64,000 nt of DNA from Arcobacter sp. FWKO B (GTDB lineage: Bacteria; Campylobacterota; Campylobacteria; Campylobacterales; Arcobacteraceae): contig NZ_CP041403.1 of assembly GCF_014844135.1 (NCBI RefSeq), positions 1,116,001-1,180,000 on the forward strand. Reading direction: 5' to 3'. The position numbers and the translations under genes were made by a program. This document shows, piece after piece, positions 10,099 to 19,281 of the stretch (its first letter is position 1; every line of letters starts with the position of its first letter). The notes under the pieces are model-generated. The model was not told the origin of the DNA. It searched no databases and worked only from the letters and a program-made list of their open reading frames with translations.

Positions 10099-12027
10099 TT
10101 ATTTATATGATACCAATAGTATCGATAAAATGATTAATACAAGTAATCCAGCAGCCATCCATCTAAGTGCTGTTGAAAGATTTCTTGTTTGTATCACTCT
10201 TCCCTCGCTACCAGTGTTGTATATTGACTTACCAATTGCATCTACTATTGTATCAACTATTTTTAAATCTATCTCTTTCCAGCTAAATCTTGACATAGCT
10301 AGGTATGGCTTCAACACAACTTTTTCAAAAAAATGTGGCATATAATACTGATTTGCTAATAGCTTATAACAAAATCTGTCTTTCATTTTATCACCAAAAT
10401 ATGACTCATCTTTTCTATACTTAAGTACTGCAAAAGCAATACCAGTTACAACTATACCTGTTGTAACTGCAATTAAAGTCCAAAATGTTCCAGAATCAAC
10501 ATGGATATCAAGTGGTGGAAGGATTGCCGTTACCATACTCTCAAATCCTGATTGTGTCCATCCAGCAACAACTGAAAGAATAGCAAGTGGAGCCATAGCT
10601 GCAATTACAAACCCATAAGTTTCATGTGGATGATATCCATATTCATGGTATTTTTCTTTACCAAAGAATACATACATAATTAATCTAAAGCTATAAAATG
10701 CAGTTAAACCAGCTGTAATCCATAAAACTGTCCAAATAATATATGAATGTGTACCAAATGCAACTTCAAGTATTAAATCTTTTGAGAAAAATCCAGCAAA
10801 TGGGAATATACCAGCTAATGCTACTGAAGCTATTATCATAATAGTTCCAGTTTTTGGCATATGCTTAAATAAACCACCCATTTTTTTGATATTTATCTCA
10901 TCATTCATAGCATGCATTACATTTCCTGCACCCAAGAATAAAACAGATTTGAAGAATGCATGAGTTGCAAGGTGGAATAATGCTACCCAATAAGCTCCAA
11001 GTCCAGCAGCAACAAACATATATCCTAATTGTGATAATGTTGAAAATGCTATGATTTTTTTCATATTTGTTGCAACTAATGCTTGTGACGCTGCAAATAA
11101 TGCAACAAAAGCACCAAGACCAGCTATAAACATACCAACTTCTGGAACTGTAAGGAAAATATCATTAGCTCTAATTACTAAGTATACACCAGCTGTTACC
11201 ATTGTTGCTGCATGAATTAGTGCAGATACTGGTGTTGGACCTTCCATCGCATTAGCAAGCCATTGATTAAATGGAAACTGTGCAGATTTACCCATAGCAC
11301 CTATAAATAAAAATGCCGCAATTGCAACAACAGTTGCATTACTCAATGTTCCAATATTTGCAAATACTTCATCATATTGTAAGCTACCAAGATTCCAATA
11401 TATTAAGAATATACCAATTAACATACCAAGGTCAGCTACTCTATTTGTTATAAACGCCTCATTAGCTGCAAATGCAGGAGAAATTGACGAATGTGGAGAC
11501 AATGTTGAAAATGGTGAATTATACATATCTTTAACAAGAGGTTTATCTTCTTTATGATACCAAAATCCTATCAATAACCATGAACATAAACCAACACCTT
11601 CCCATCCTATAAATAAACCAGCAAAGTTATCACTCATTACTAGTATCATCATAGAAAATACGAACGCTGATAAATATGAGAAGAATCTATTAAATCCTTT
11701 ATCATGATCCATATAACCTATTGAGTGAATGTGTACCATAGTTGATACAACTGTTACAACAACCATCATAACTGCACTTACTTGATCTACGACAAAACCA
11801 AATGGTATATCTATTTGTCCAACCACTATCCAATCAAGCATTCTTACATGAACAACATTACCTGTCATTACCCATGATAGTAGTATCAACGATGATATCA
11901 TTGATAGTCCAAGCATAGCTGATGTAAATATTCCTGTTATCAACTTTTTAGGACTATTTGCAAATAATGCAGCAAATAGTGAACCTACTAGTGGAGCAAA
12001 TAGAGCTATATATAAAAGTTTTTCCAT
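10099..12027 (-). CDS. nuoL: Complex I membrane subunit NuoL
   Basis: NuoL is the distal proton-pumping subunit, with the long lateral helix near its C-terminus. Conserved segments include FIGWEGVGLCSWLLIGFWY, GKSAQFPFNQWLANAMEGPTPVSALIHAATMVTAG and KKIIAFSTLSQLGYMF. Length (642) is normal. Between the helix-5 segment and the conserved FITNRVADLG there is an insertion of about 20 residues rich in Ser and Pro (NSPFSTLSPHSSISP) that canonical NuoL lacks; it should lie in a loop. The gene follows nuoK by 3 bp. Confidence 0.96.
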   Translation of the reverse strand: MEKLLYIALFAPLVGSLFAALFANSPKKLITGIFTSAMLGLSMISSLILLSWVMTGNVVHVRMLDWIVVGQIDIPFGFVVDQVSAVMMVVVTVVSTMVHIHSIGYMDHDKGFNRFFSYLSAFVFSMMILVMSDNFAGLFIGWEGVGLCSWLLIGFWYHKEDKPLVKDMYNSPFSTLSPHSSISPAFAANEAFITNRVADLGMLIGIFLIYWNLGSLQYDEVFANIGTLSNATVVAIAAFLFIGAMGKSAQFPFNQWLANAMEGPTPVSALIHAATMVTAGVYLVIRANDIFLTVPEVGMFIAGLGAFVALFAASQALVATNMKKIIAFSTLSQLGYMFVAAGLGAYWVALFHLATHAFFKSVLFLGAGNVMHAMNDEINIKKMGGLFKHMPKTGTIMIIASVALAGIFPFAGFFSKDLILEVAFGTHSYIIWTVLWITAGLTAFYSFRLIMYVFFGKEKYHEYGYHPHETYGFVIAAMAPLAILSVVAGWTQSGFESMVTAILPPLDIHVDSGTFWTLIAVTTGIVVTGIAFAVLKYRKDESYFGDKMKDRFCYKLLANQYYMPHFFEKVVLKPYLAMSRFSWKEIDLKIVDTIVDAIGKSIYNTGSEGRVIQTRNLSTALRWMAAGLLVLIILSILLVSYK

Positions 12028-12030
12028 AAA

Positions 12031-12330
12031 TTAGCCCCCCATACTTTGTAAATTATCTAAGCTTAGAGAATTTTTTCTCTTATATGCTAAAATCAATAGC
12101 CCCAGTCCTATTGCAACTTCACTTGCAGCTACAGCTATAATAAAGAATGCAAACATCTGTCCACTTAAATCACCATGAAATTTTGATACTGCTGCAAGAC
12201 CTACATTTACAGCATTAAGCATTATCTCTGATGCAAAGAATAACATCAAAAGATTTTTTCTTCTAATTACCCCAATTAGTCCAATACAAAAAAGGATTGT
12301 ACTAAGTATTAAATAATCATTTAACATCAT
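12031..12330 (-). CDS. nuoK: Complex I membrane subunit NuoK
   Basis: NuoK is a small three-helix membrane subunit (99 residues, the usual length) linking the quinone chamber to the antiporter subunits. It carries the two membrane-embedded glutamates important for proton transfer, in LMLFFASEIMLNAVN and AVAASEVAIGLGL. The start ATG overlaps the nuoJ stop (ATGA) with AAAGGA 6 nt upstream; a second ATG directly follows. Three base pairs separate it from nuoL. Confidence 0.96.
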   Translation of the reverse strand: MMLNDYLILSTILFCIGLIGVIRRKNLLMLFFASEIMLNAVNVGLAAVSKFHGDLSGQMFAFFIIAVAASEVAIGLGLLILAYKRKNSLSLDNLQSMGG

Positions 12331-12905
12331 TTTTTATCCTTTGTCATCTCTGAATTAGAGCTTAACTTATCAATTTCTTCCTCACTTAACTGTGTAATTG
12401 AAACATCCATTTTCTTACCAGCAAGTATAATACCACCTATCATTGCAACCAGTAGCATAACTGCTGCTAGCTCAAATGGTACTAAATATTTTGTAAATAA
12501 TACTAAACCAACATCTTTTACATTATTACCATATTCTGGTGACATTGGATGTTCTGCTATAATATTTCCGCTGATTATTGGAGCTGTAAAAATTACTACA
12601 ACCAAAAGTGCTATACCGCCACTTAATAAGAACACTAATTTTGGATGCTTTATATCCTCTTTTACATCTGCTATAGTATCAAAAAACATCATACCAAAAG
12701 CATAAAGTGCCATAACTGCACCAGTATATACAACAATTTGAACAACACCTAAAAACTCTGCATCTAGCATAAAATAAAATGCTGATATAAAAATCATACC
12801 AGCTGCTAATGAGCTTAATGCATAAAGTGCATTATTTGTTAGCACTGTTGTAGCAAACATTGCAATTGTTAAAAAAGCAAATAGATAAAATGCTATTACT
12901 TCCAT
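12327..12905 (-). CDS. nuoJ: Complex I membrane subunit NuoJ
   Basis: NuoJ is a five-helix membrane subunit at the joint between the peripheral and membrane arms. The 192-residue chain has the typical helix-3 segment VVQIVVYTGAVMALYAFGMMF and a charged C-terminal tail. Two ATG codons are adjacent (12908, 12905); the second is chosen because AAGGAG is 5 nt from it and only 2 nt from the first. The stop overlaps the nuoK start. Confidence 0.94.
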   Translation of the reverse strand: MEVIAFYLFAFLTIAMFATTVLTNNALYALSSLAAGMIFISAFYFMLDAEFLGVVQIVVYTGAVMALYAFGMMFFDTIADVKEDIKHPKLVFLLSGGIALLVVVIFTAPIISGNIIAEHPMSPEYGNNVKDVGLVLFTKYLVPFELAAVMLLVAMIGGIILAGKKMDVSITQLSEEEIDKLSSNSEMTKDKK

Positions 12906-12914
12906 CATTTCTCC

Positions 12915-13550
12915 TTAGTATGCCAAAGGTGTTTTTTGGATTTTTGCATCTGCATCATCTGATGGTGCTCCAAAACCTGTGTATTCTTTTTGATCTTTTA
13001 AGAAATCAAGTGGTGTTAAAAGATCATCTTTTAATACAAAGTGTGCTCTTTGCTCACTTGCATTTTCATATCTTCCACCGTGAACAATTGCAAGTTCTGG
13101 ACAAACTTCAGCACAATATCCACAAAATATACATCTACCTAAGTTAATTGTATATTCACTTACTTCTTTTCTTGAGTTTTCATCAATTTTAGTATCCATT
13201 CTAATACATTTTGCTATACAAATTTTTTCACATAGTCCACAACCAATACATCTGTTATTTCCACTTTCTAAAAGTGCAAGTAATTTATGTACAGCTCTGT
13301 ATCTTGGGCTTATTGGAAGTTTTTCAACTGGATATCTTATTGTATGCATCTCATTTCTAAATAATGCATCTATCATATTTTTAAATGTAATTTTCAAACC
13401 ACCAAAAAGCTCAGTTTTTAGTGTTCTGCTCATTACTTGAGTAAACTCTTTCCATCTACTATCAGGATATTTACCATCGTGAACTGTCATATATCCATCA
13501 GATTCTATAACAGTTTGCGTTGTCTCTTTTTCTTCTATATGTGCACCCAT
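12915..13550 (-). CDS. nuoI: Complex I iron-sulfur subunit NuoI
   Basis: NuoI binds clusters N6a and N6b and passes electrons from NuoG to NuoB. Two ferredoxin-type motifs are intact: CIGCGLCEKIC followed by CI, and CIFCGYCAEVCPELAI, about 40 residues apart. The 211-residue length includes N-terminal (~45 residues, acidic) and C-terminal extensions beyond the core. AGGAG lies 5 nt before the ATG. It sits between nuoH and nuoJ in the standard order. Confidence 0.96.
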   Translation of the reverse strand: MGAHIEEKETTQTVIESDGYMTVHDGKYPDSRWKEFTQVMSRTLKTELFGGLKITFKNMIDALFRNEMHTIRYPVEKLPISPRYRAVHKLLALLESGNNRCIGCGLCEKICIAKCIRMDTKIDENSRKEVSEYTINLGRCIFCGYCAEVCPELAIVHGGRYENASEQRAHFVLKDDLLTPLDFLKDQKEYTGFGAPSDDADAKIQKTPLAY

Positions 13551-13558
13551 AATAGCTC

Positions 13559-14551
13559 CTATAACATTATCACTAGACCAGTAACTATTATATTAATTAC
13601 TGCTATTGGCATTAACACTTTCCAACACAACCACATCAATTGATCTGGTCTGATATGTGGCCAAGAAGCCCTTGTCCACAAGAAGAAAAATATTAAAAGC
13701 ATTACTTTAAGTATTATTGCAATACCACCAGGGATAAACCATAAATCATTAAAACCACCCATAAATACTAGTGCAGCTAAAAATGAAATCGTAAAAAGGT
13801 TCGCATACTCACCGATAAAAAACATACCCCATCTCATACCTGAATATTCAGTTGCATATCCTGCAATAACCTCAGCTTCATGCTCTAATAAGTCAAATGG
13901 TGTTCTATTTGTTTCAGCAAAACCTGCTATTAAAAACAGTATAAATGCTACTGGCTGAGTCCATAATAACCAATCAGTCACACATCCATTTTGATAATTA
14001 TTTATATCAATTAATGATAAACTCCCCACTAACATAAGTGGTGCAAGTATTGAAAGACCTGTTACTATCTCATAACTCAAAAGCTGGATAGCTGTTCTTG
14101 CACCTCCAAGTAATGCCCATTTATTACCACTTGCCATACCTGCTAACAATGGACCATAAAGCCCCGTAGCCATTACACCAAGTACAAATAATAAACCAAC
14201 ATTAACATCACTTATAATTGGTGTTACTGTATGGTTACCTATTGTAAACTCTGGTAAGAATGGAATTGCACTCATTGCAATAAATGCTGTAGCTGCTGTA
14301 ATTACTGGAGCTATCATAAATATTGGTTTATTTGCATTTTGTGGAACAAAATCCTCTTTAGTGAATAACTTCACACCATCAGCTAAAATTTGCAGTAGTC
14401 CAACTGGTCCAACATGTACTGGACCTAATCTTCTTTGCATAAATGCTAGAACTTTTCTCTCTATATAAGTTGTAAATCCAGCAAGTGCAGAAAAGACAAG
14501 TAAAACTACTAAAATCTTAATTATTGTTTCTAAGAAATATATCGGATCCAT
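13559..14551 (-). CDS. nuoH: Complex I membrane subunit NuoH
   Basis: NuoH is the most conserved membrane subunit and forms part of the quinone chamber. The 330-residue chain has about eight helices and shows YIERKVLAFMQRRLGP, GLLQILADGVKLFTKED, ALLGGARTAIQLLSYEI and FAETNRTPFDLLEHEAEVIAGYATEYSGMRWGMF, all diagnostic. AGAGGTG precedes the ATG with a 4-nt gap. It is flanked by nuoG2 and nuoI in the usual order. Confidence 0.97.
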   Translation of the reverse strand: MDPIYFLETIIKILVVLLVFSALAGFTTYIERKVLAFMQRRLGPVHVGPVGLLQILADGVKLFTKEDFVPQNANKPIFMIAPVITAATAFIAMSAIPFLPEFTIGNHTVTPIISDVNVGLLFVLGVMATGLYGPLLAGMASGNKWALLGGARTAIQLLSYEIVTGLSILAPLMLVGSLSLIDINNYQNGCVTDWLLWTQPVAFILFLIAGFAETNRTPFDLLEHEAEVIAGYATEYSGMRWGMFFIGEYANLFTISFLAALVFMGGFNDLWFIPGGIAIILKVMLLIFFFLWTRASWPHIRPDQLMWLCWKVLMPIAVINIIVTGLVIML

Positions 14552-14560
14552 CTTACACCT

Positions 14561-17011
14561 CTACTTTTTAATAACTGCTGTAGTATATCTATACTCACCA
14601 AACAGCTTACAAGTTTGTTTATTTTTATCAAATGTTGGGATATAACATATATCTCCACTAAGCTGTCCATCTATTACCACTTCAAGCTCAATACTATTTC
14701 CATTTGACTCTACTTTTACTATATTGCCATCTTCTAAGCTAAGTGACTCAGCCTTTGATTTGCTCATATAACAACCCATTTTATCTTTTATTTGTTTTGA
14801 CACCGAAGTAAATTCATTAAACTGATTTATAGGATTTGCTTTATAAATCACATCTCCATCAAGTTCAGTTTGTTCTTTTATGAAATCAACCTTGTCATTA
14901 TAGCTTATATCGCTGATATCTAACAAATATCCCCTATTTTCTTTGAAATCATTTGAAAAATAGTTACTTAAAGAGTCAAATTCAATATTTTTATACCCTT
15001 TAGCTTTAGGTAATTGTGTAGTATAATCAATACTATATTCACTCATCAAGCCTAATGCATTTGCAATATCATTTAAAGTATAGCCACTATAAGGTAATGC
15101 AGCATTTGTTGGTACTACCCTTTTATCAATGTTTGTAAAAGTCCCTTCTTGTTGTAATAATGGAGGCATATCAAGATCCCCATCACCCAAGGCACTTAGT
15201 GTAAAGTCTCCAGATTTATTGTAACCAATTACATAACTTCCACATTCAGAGTCTAACTCACAAATTTGAGAAACACCCAAAGTATTTGTTTGAGTTGGTA
15301 TAATCACTACTTTAAAATCTGTACATCTTTGAATCAATCCAACTAATTTTGCTAAATTCTCACTTCTTGGATGGTGAATTAAATCTTCCCCAATTATAAG
15401 ACTGAAGCAATCTTTTTTATCTAACATTGCATTTATTGTCTCAAGTAACGCTTCATCAGCACCTATTAAATCAAGAAGTTTAGAGTATTGGTATTCTGTA
15501 ACTGTTTCTACTTTTTTAGGAACAATTTTTTCTACCTCTTTTTTCTCACCTGTTTCTTCATCTTCAACAATCTCTTTGATTGTTTCTTTAATAGTTTCGA
15601 CAGTTTTTTTACTTCTTATCTCTTTTTGAGAATTTATATAGCTTGATACATCTTCTGGTAACTCCTTACCAAACAAATCAAGAATAAAATACAATATAGC
15701 TTCTTCACTTAGAGGTTTATTTTTAATTACCTCTATTGTTTTGCCTTTTTTACCAAAGTTCTCAACTGTGATATCTTCCATAGGATGGAAATATAATCCA
15801 GCACCTTTATTCATACTTATTGAGTTGTTAAATGCATATCTAACACTTGGTGCATCTGATTTAAAAAAACTTCCTACACTTATTACAAAGTTACTTTCAT
15901 GTATATCTTTTAAGCTTCCATTATATAGTGTAGTTCCACTTGTAGTAGAAAATGATTTTATAAAATTTTGATATTTTTTTGCGTCATTGTTGATTAATCT
16001 ATACCCGAACTTTTCTCTTAGTTTTTGTAAGATTAGAGCTTCTTCATTTGTAATGAATGAACTAAACTTAATTGTATCAGCCTTTTTAAATGCTTCTACA
16101 GCTTGAGTAAATTTATCATTATCTTTTGAAGTTTCTAAAGCATACTCAAAACCAAATCTTGCAGCTCCACTTAGACTTACATAATGTGAATCATTTGTTA
16201 CACGGTAGATTTTTTGTGATTTGTTATTTACTATACTGTCATGTTTTGTTTCATAATACATCAAGCTACAATCACTACTATGTGGGTTTGAAGCAGGAAT
16301 TCTTGTAAGTTCCCAAGCGTTTGATTTGTATTGAAAATCACTACTAACGAGTGCCCCAACAGGACAAACTGAGATACACTCTCCACAATCAATACATTTA
16401 TCTTCTTCAAAGCCAATAAGAGATTTGTTTAGTTTGTTCCACATAGCATATGCATCTTTTGGCATACTCTCTTTGTATGATTTGTCTAAATCTTCCCCAC
16501 CTCTTTTTACAGTTCCAAGAGCGTTTGAACCAATCATATCTTTACATACAGTTACACACTTCTCACACACTATACAAAGACCTGGGTCATATTTCATAAC
16601 ACCCCAGTTTTGTGCAGGTCTACTTGTATCTTTGATGGCATAGTTTTGTTTATCTACACCCATATATAAAGTATAGTTTTGAAGTTCACACTCTCCACTT
16701 TGATCACATACACCACATTGTAAAGGGTGGTTTACATCATATACTTCCATGATAGCACGGCGTTCTTGCTCTATGTTATCAGTTGTAGTTGCTATGTTCA
16801 TCCCATCTTTTACTTTAGCATTACAAGAATAAACTTGCTTACCATCAGCCTCAACTAAACAAAGTCTACATGCAAGAGTTGGTGAACATCTTGTTAAGTA
16901 GCAAATTGCTGGTATAAATATACCATTTGCTCTTGCTACATTTAAGATAAACTCACCTTCGTTTGCTTTTACCTCTTTGCCATCTATTGTTAATGTTATT
17001 AAGTTACTCAT
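14561..17011 (-). CDS. nuoG: NuoG paralog 2 (complex I Fe-S subunit lacking the N7 cysteines)
   Basis: This is the second of two consecutive NuoG proteins. The [2Fe-2S] ligands are present (ICYL, ACRLC, YSC), as are HPLQCGVCDQSGEC for N5 and the ferredoxin pair CIVCEKCVTVC / CIDCGECISVCPVG. The following N7 site is degenerate: where paralog 1 has CAHCSSTC and LCGAGRFG, this protein has NPHSSDC and LSGAARFG, leaving one Cys of four. A ~35-residue insertion separates the two ferredoxin motifs, and a highly charged segment (about residues 465-505, rich in K, E, T, V) interrupts the molybdopterin-enzyme-like C-terminal domain. The start overlaps the nuoG1 stop (ATGA). Both paralogs may sit in one enzyme in series, or define alternative forms; the sequence does not decide. 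Confidence 0.9.
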   Translation of the reverse strand: MSNLITLTIDGKEVKANEGEFILNVARANGIFIPAICYLTRCSPTLACRLCLVEADGKQVYSCNAKVKDGMNIATTTDNIEQERRAIMEVYDVNHPLQCGVCDQSGECELQNYTLYMGVDKQNYAIKDTSRPAQNWGVMKYDPGLCIVCEKCVTVCKDMIGSNALGTVKRGGEDLDKSYKESMPKDAYAMWNKLNKSLIGFEEDKCIDCGECISVCPVGALVSSDFQYKSNAWELTRIPASNPHSSDCSLMYYETKHDSIVNNKSQKIYRVTNDSHYVSLSGAARFGFEYALETSKDNDKFTQAVEAFKKADTIKFSSFITNEEALILQKLREKFGYRLINNDAKKYQNFIKSFSTTSGTTLYNGSLKDIHESNFVISVGSFFKSDAPSVRYAFNNSISMNKGAGLYFHPMEDITVENFGKKGKTIEVIKNKPLSEEAILYFILDLFGKELPEDVSSYINSQKEIRSKKTVETIKETIKEIVEDEETGEKKEVEKIVPKKVETVTEYQYSKLLDLIGADEALLETINAMLDKKDCFSLIIGEDLIHHPRSENLAKLVGLIQRCTDFKVVIIPTQTNTLGVSQICELDSECGSYVIGYNKSGDFTLSALGDGDLDMPPLLQQEGTFTNIDKRVVPTNAALPYSGYTLNDIANALGLMSEYSIDYTTQLPKAKGYKNIEFDSLSNYFSNDFKENRGYLLDISDISYNDKVDFIKEQTELDGDVIYKANPINQFNEFTSVSKQIKDKMGCYMSKSKAESLSLEDGNIVKVESNGNSIELEVVIDGQLSGDICYIPTFDKNKQTCKLFGEYRYTTAVIKK

Positions 17012-19281
17012 TGTACATCAACCTTTTGTATTTTTACTTTTTTGTACCGATAACCTTTGAATACATCTAAGTCTTTGCTTAGATCATACACAGGTAATAG
17101 TGCAATAGTTCCTTTTAATCCACTATCGACTCTAAATATTTTTCTTATTGTACTATTATTAATATTAATAATAATTTCATCACCACTTGAAATCTTTGCA
17201 GATTTTGCAAAAGACTCACTTCCTTTTAAAAAGTGTTCTTGATCACAAAGTGTTGTAATTGCTGTAGCTTCATTAAATTGTTGCAAAGGATTGCAACTAT
17301 AAACCACACTTCCATCATAACTTTGTATATCTGCAATTTCATCAAATTTAAACTCACTTACAACATCTACAATATCCAATTCATAGCCTCTGTGTTCTAC
17401 TCCATTGTTATCATAAAAATCTTCAAGTAAATCAAATTTAATAGCTTTAAACCCTTTTGATATTGGTAATTTGTCTGTATATTCTACAGTAAGCTTGACA
17501 CTTTCATTATTTATTCCATTAGCAATATCATTTAAACAAAAGCCATTGAATTTTATAGCTACATTTGTTGGTACCACTTTTTTATTAATATTAGTAAATG
17601 TACCCTCTTGCTGATTTAATGCAGGAATATTCATATCTCCCTTGCCATCACTACTAATAACAAAATCTCCATAAGAGTTGTATCCAACTACAAACTCTCC
17701 TTTATTGTCTATATCAAGATCACAAATCAAGCTAACACCTAATGTATTTGTTTTTGAAGGTGCAACTACTACTTTAAAGTTTGTATATTTTTCAAACAAC
17801 CCAACTAGTTTTGCGATATTTGCTACACTTTCATGTGCAAATAAATCCTCTCCCACTACAATAACAGGTGATTTTTTTCTATTTAGTCTACACGCAATAT
17901 CAGCTATCTCTTCTTCGCCTACATTAGTTTCAGCACTAATGTATCCTATATCTAAATCCTCTAAATATTCTGATATCTCTGAAGGTTTATTTTTAACAAA
18001 TGTATTTGCTAAAAGTGCCATAACACCCTCTTCTGAACCTGCTTCATACTTAATATACTTTGTATATATTGACTTTAAAGACTCATCTGCAATTGGATGC
18101 ATATATATTATTTCAGCTTTACTTGTTTTATTTGCTTGATTAATAGCAAATTTAATCATAGGGTTGTCATTATTAACTTTAGAGCCTATAACTATTACAA
18201 AGTCAGAATTTTTTATATCACTTAATGTTCCATTATATAATGATTTGCCAGTAACTGATGAGTAGTTTTTCATAAAGTTACTAAAATGTCTTGCATCTTC
18301 ATTATAAAGCTTTATCCCCAGTTTATGTTTTAGATTTTGAAGAATAAATGCTTCTTCATTCGTAATGTAAGAATCAAATCTTATTGCATCACATTTTTTA
18401 ATTGCCTTTATAACTTTTTCTAAATCTTCTTTTGAAGAACTATTTTTGTTTTCAAAATCAAATCCAAACCTACCAGCACCACATAATGATGAAAATTCAA
18501 AATCATTTTTTACTCTTACAATCTTTTGCTCACCAATTTGAAGAGTTCCATTATGTTTTACTTCATAAGTTAAGCTACATGTACTACTACAATGGGCACA
18601 ACTTGCTGGTACTTTTTTAACTTCCCATGCATTTGATGTGTATTTATATCCATTTGACACAAGTGCACCAACTGGACAAACTGATATACACTCTCCACAT
18701 TGTTGACATTTAGAAAACTTTATATCAATTTCAGACTTATATCCACCTGGTTTTACATAAAGTGCATTTGAACCAACTACCTCATTACAAACTCTTACAC
18801 ATCTTTCACACAGTATACATAAATATGGATCATACCCTAGTATACCCCATTTTTTTGCTCTTCTTTTTTGTTCAATTGCACTGAATTGTTGTGATGATAC
18901 ACTAAACTCTAAAGTTTTATTTTGTAAATCACATTCACCACTTTTATCACATACTCCACACTGTAATGGATGGTTTACATCATATAGCTTCATGATATTT
19001 TGGCGATGTCTAAATAATTCAGATGAATTTGTAGTAATATTAGCACCATTTACTGCTTTTTCTTGACAACTTAAAACAAATCCATCATTTCCCTCAACTT
19101 CAACAACGCACATCCTACAGCTAGATATTGGAGCTACTTTTGACAAATAACACATTGTAGGTATATAAATACCATTTTTTCTCGCTATTTGTAATATAGT
19201 TTCTCCATATACGCCGTTACAACTCTTTCCATCTATTGTGATGGTTAGCTCTTTTCCAAATTGTACTACTCTTTCACTCAT
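17008..19281 (-). CDS. nuoG: NuoG paralog 1 (complex I Fe-S subunit with full cluster set)
   Basis: NuoG carries the Fe-S chain between the electron input module and NuoI. The [2Fe-2S] ligands (MCYL, SCRMC, LSC), HPLQCGVCDKSGEC for N5, CILCERCVRVC and CQQCGECISVCPVG, and the four N7 cysteines (CAHCSSTC plus LCGAGRFG) are all present. The remaining ~480 residues form a molybdopterin-oxidoreductase-like domain without obvious cofactor motifs, as usual in NuoG. The start is placed at 19281, overlapping the upstream stop by 4 bp; an ATG 36 bp further upstream would extend it into the preceding gene with no conserved sequence. It shares strong, co-linear similarity with the next gene, so the pair arose by tandem duplication. 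Confidence 0.92.
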   Translation of the reverse strand: MSERVVQFGKELTITIDGKSCNGVYGETILQIARKNGIYIPTMCYLSKVAPISSCRMCVVEVEGNDGFVLSCQEKAVNGANITTNSSELFRHRQNIMKLYDVNHPLQCGVCDKSGECDLQNKTLEFSVSSQQFSAIEQKRRAKKWGILGYDPYLCILCERCVRVCNEVVGSNALYVKPGGYKSEIDIKFSKCQQCGECISVCPVGALVSNGYKYTSNAWEVKKVPASCAHCSSTCSLTYEVKHNGTLQIGEQKIVRVKNDFEFSSLCGAGRFGFDFENKNSSSKEDLEKVIKAIKKCDAIRFDSYITNEEAFILQNLKHKLGIKLYNEDARHFSNFMKNYSSVTGKSLYNGTLSDIKNSDFVIVIGSKVNNDNPMIKFAINQANKTSKAEIIYMHPIADESLKSIYTKYIKYEAGSEEGVMALLANTFVKNKPSEISEYLEDLDIGYISAETNVGEEEIADIACRLNRKKSPVIVVGEDLFAHESVANIAKLVGLFEKYTNFKVVVAPSKTNTLGVSLICDLDIDNKGEFVVGYNSYGDFVISSDGKGDMNIPALNQQEGTFTNINKKVVPTNVAIKFNGFCLNDIANGINNESVKLTVEYTDKLPISKGFKAIKFDLLEDFYDNNGVEHRGYELDIVDVVSEFKFDEIADIQSYDGSVVYSCNPLQQFNEATAITTLCDQEHFLKGSESFAKSAKISSGDEIIININNSTIRKIFRVDSGLKGTIALLPVYDLSKDLDVFKGYRYKKVKIQKVDVQ

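Noticed and set aside
14561-19281. Two nuoG genes as one gene broken by frameshift
   Set aside because: Each has a full N-terminal cluster set and a full C-terminal domain, with a normal ATGA overlap.
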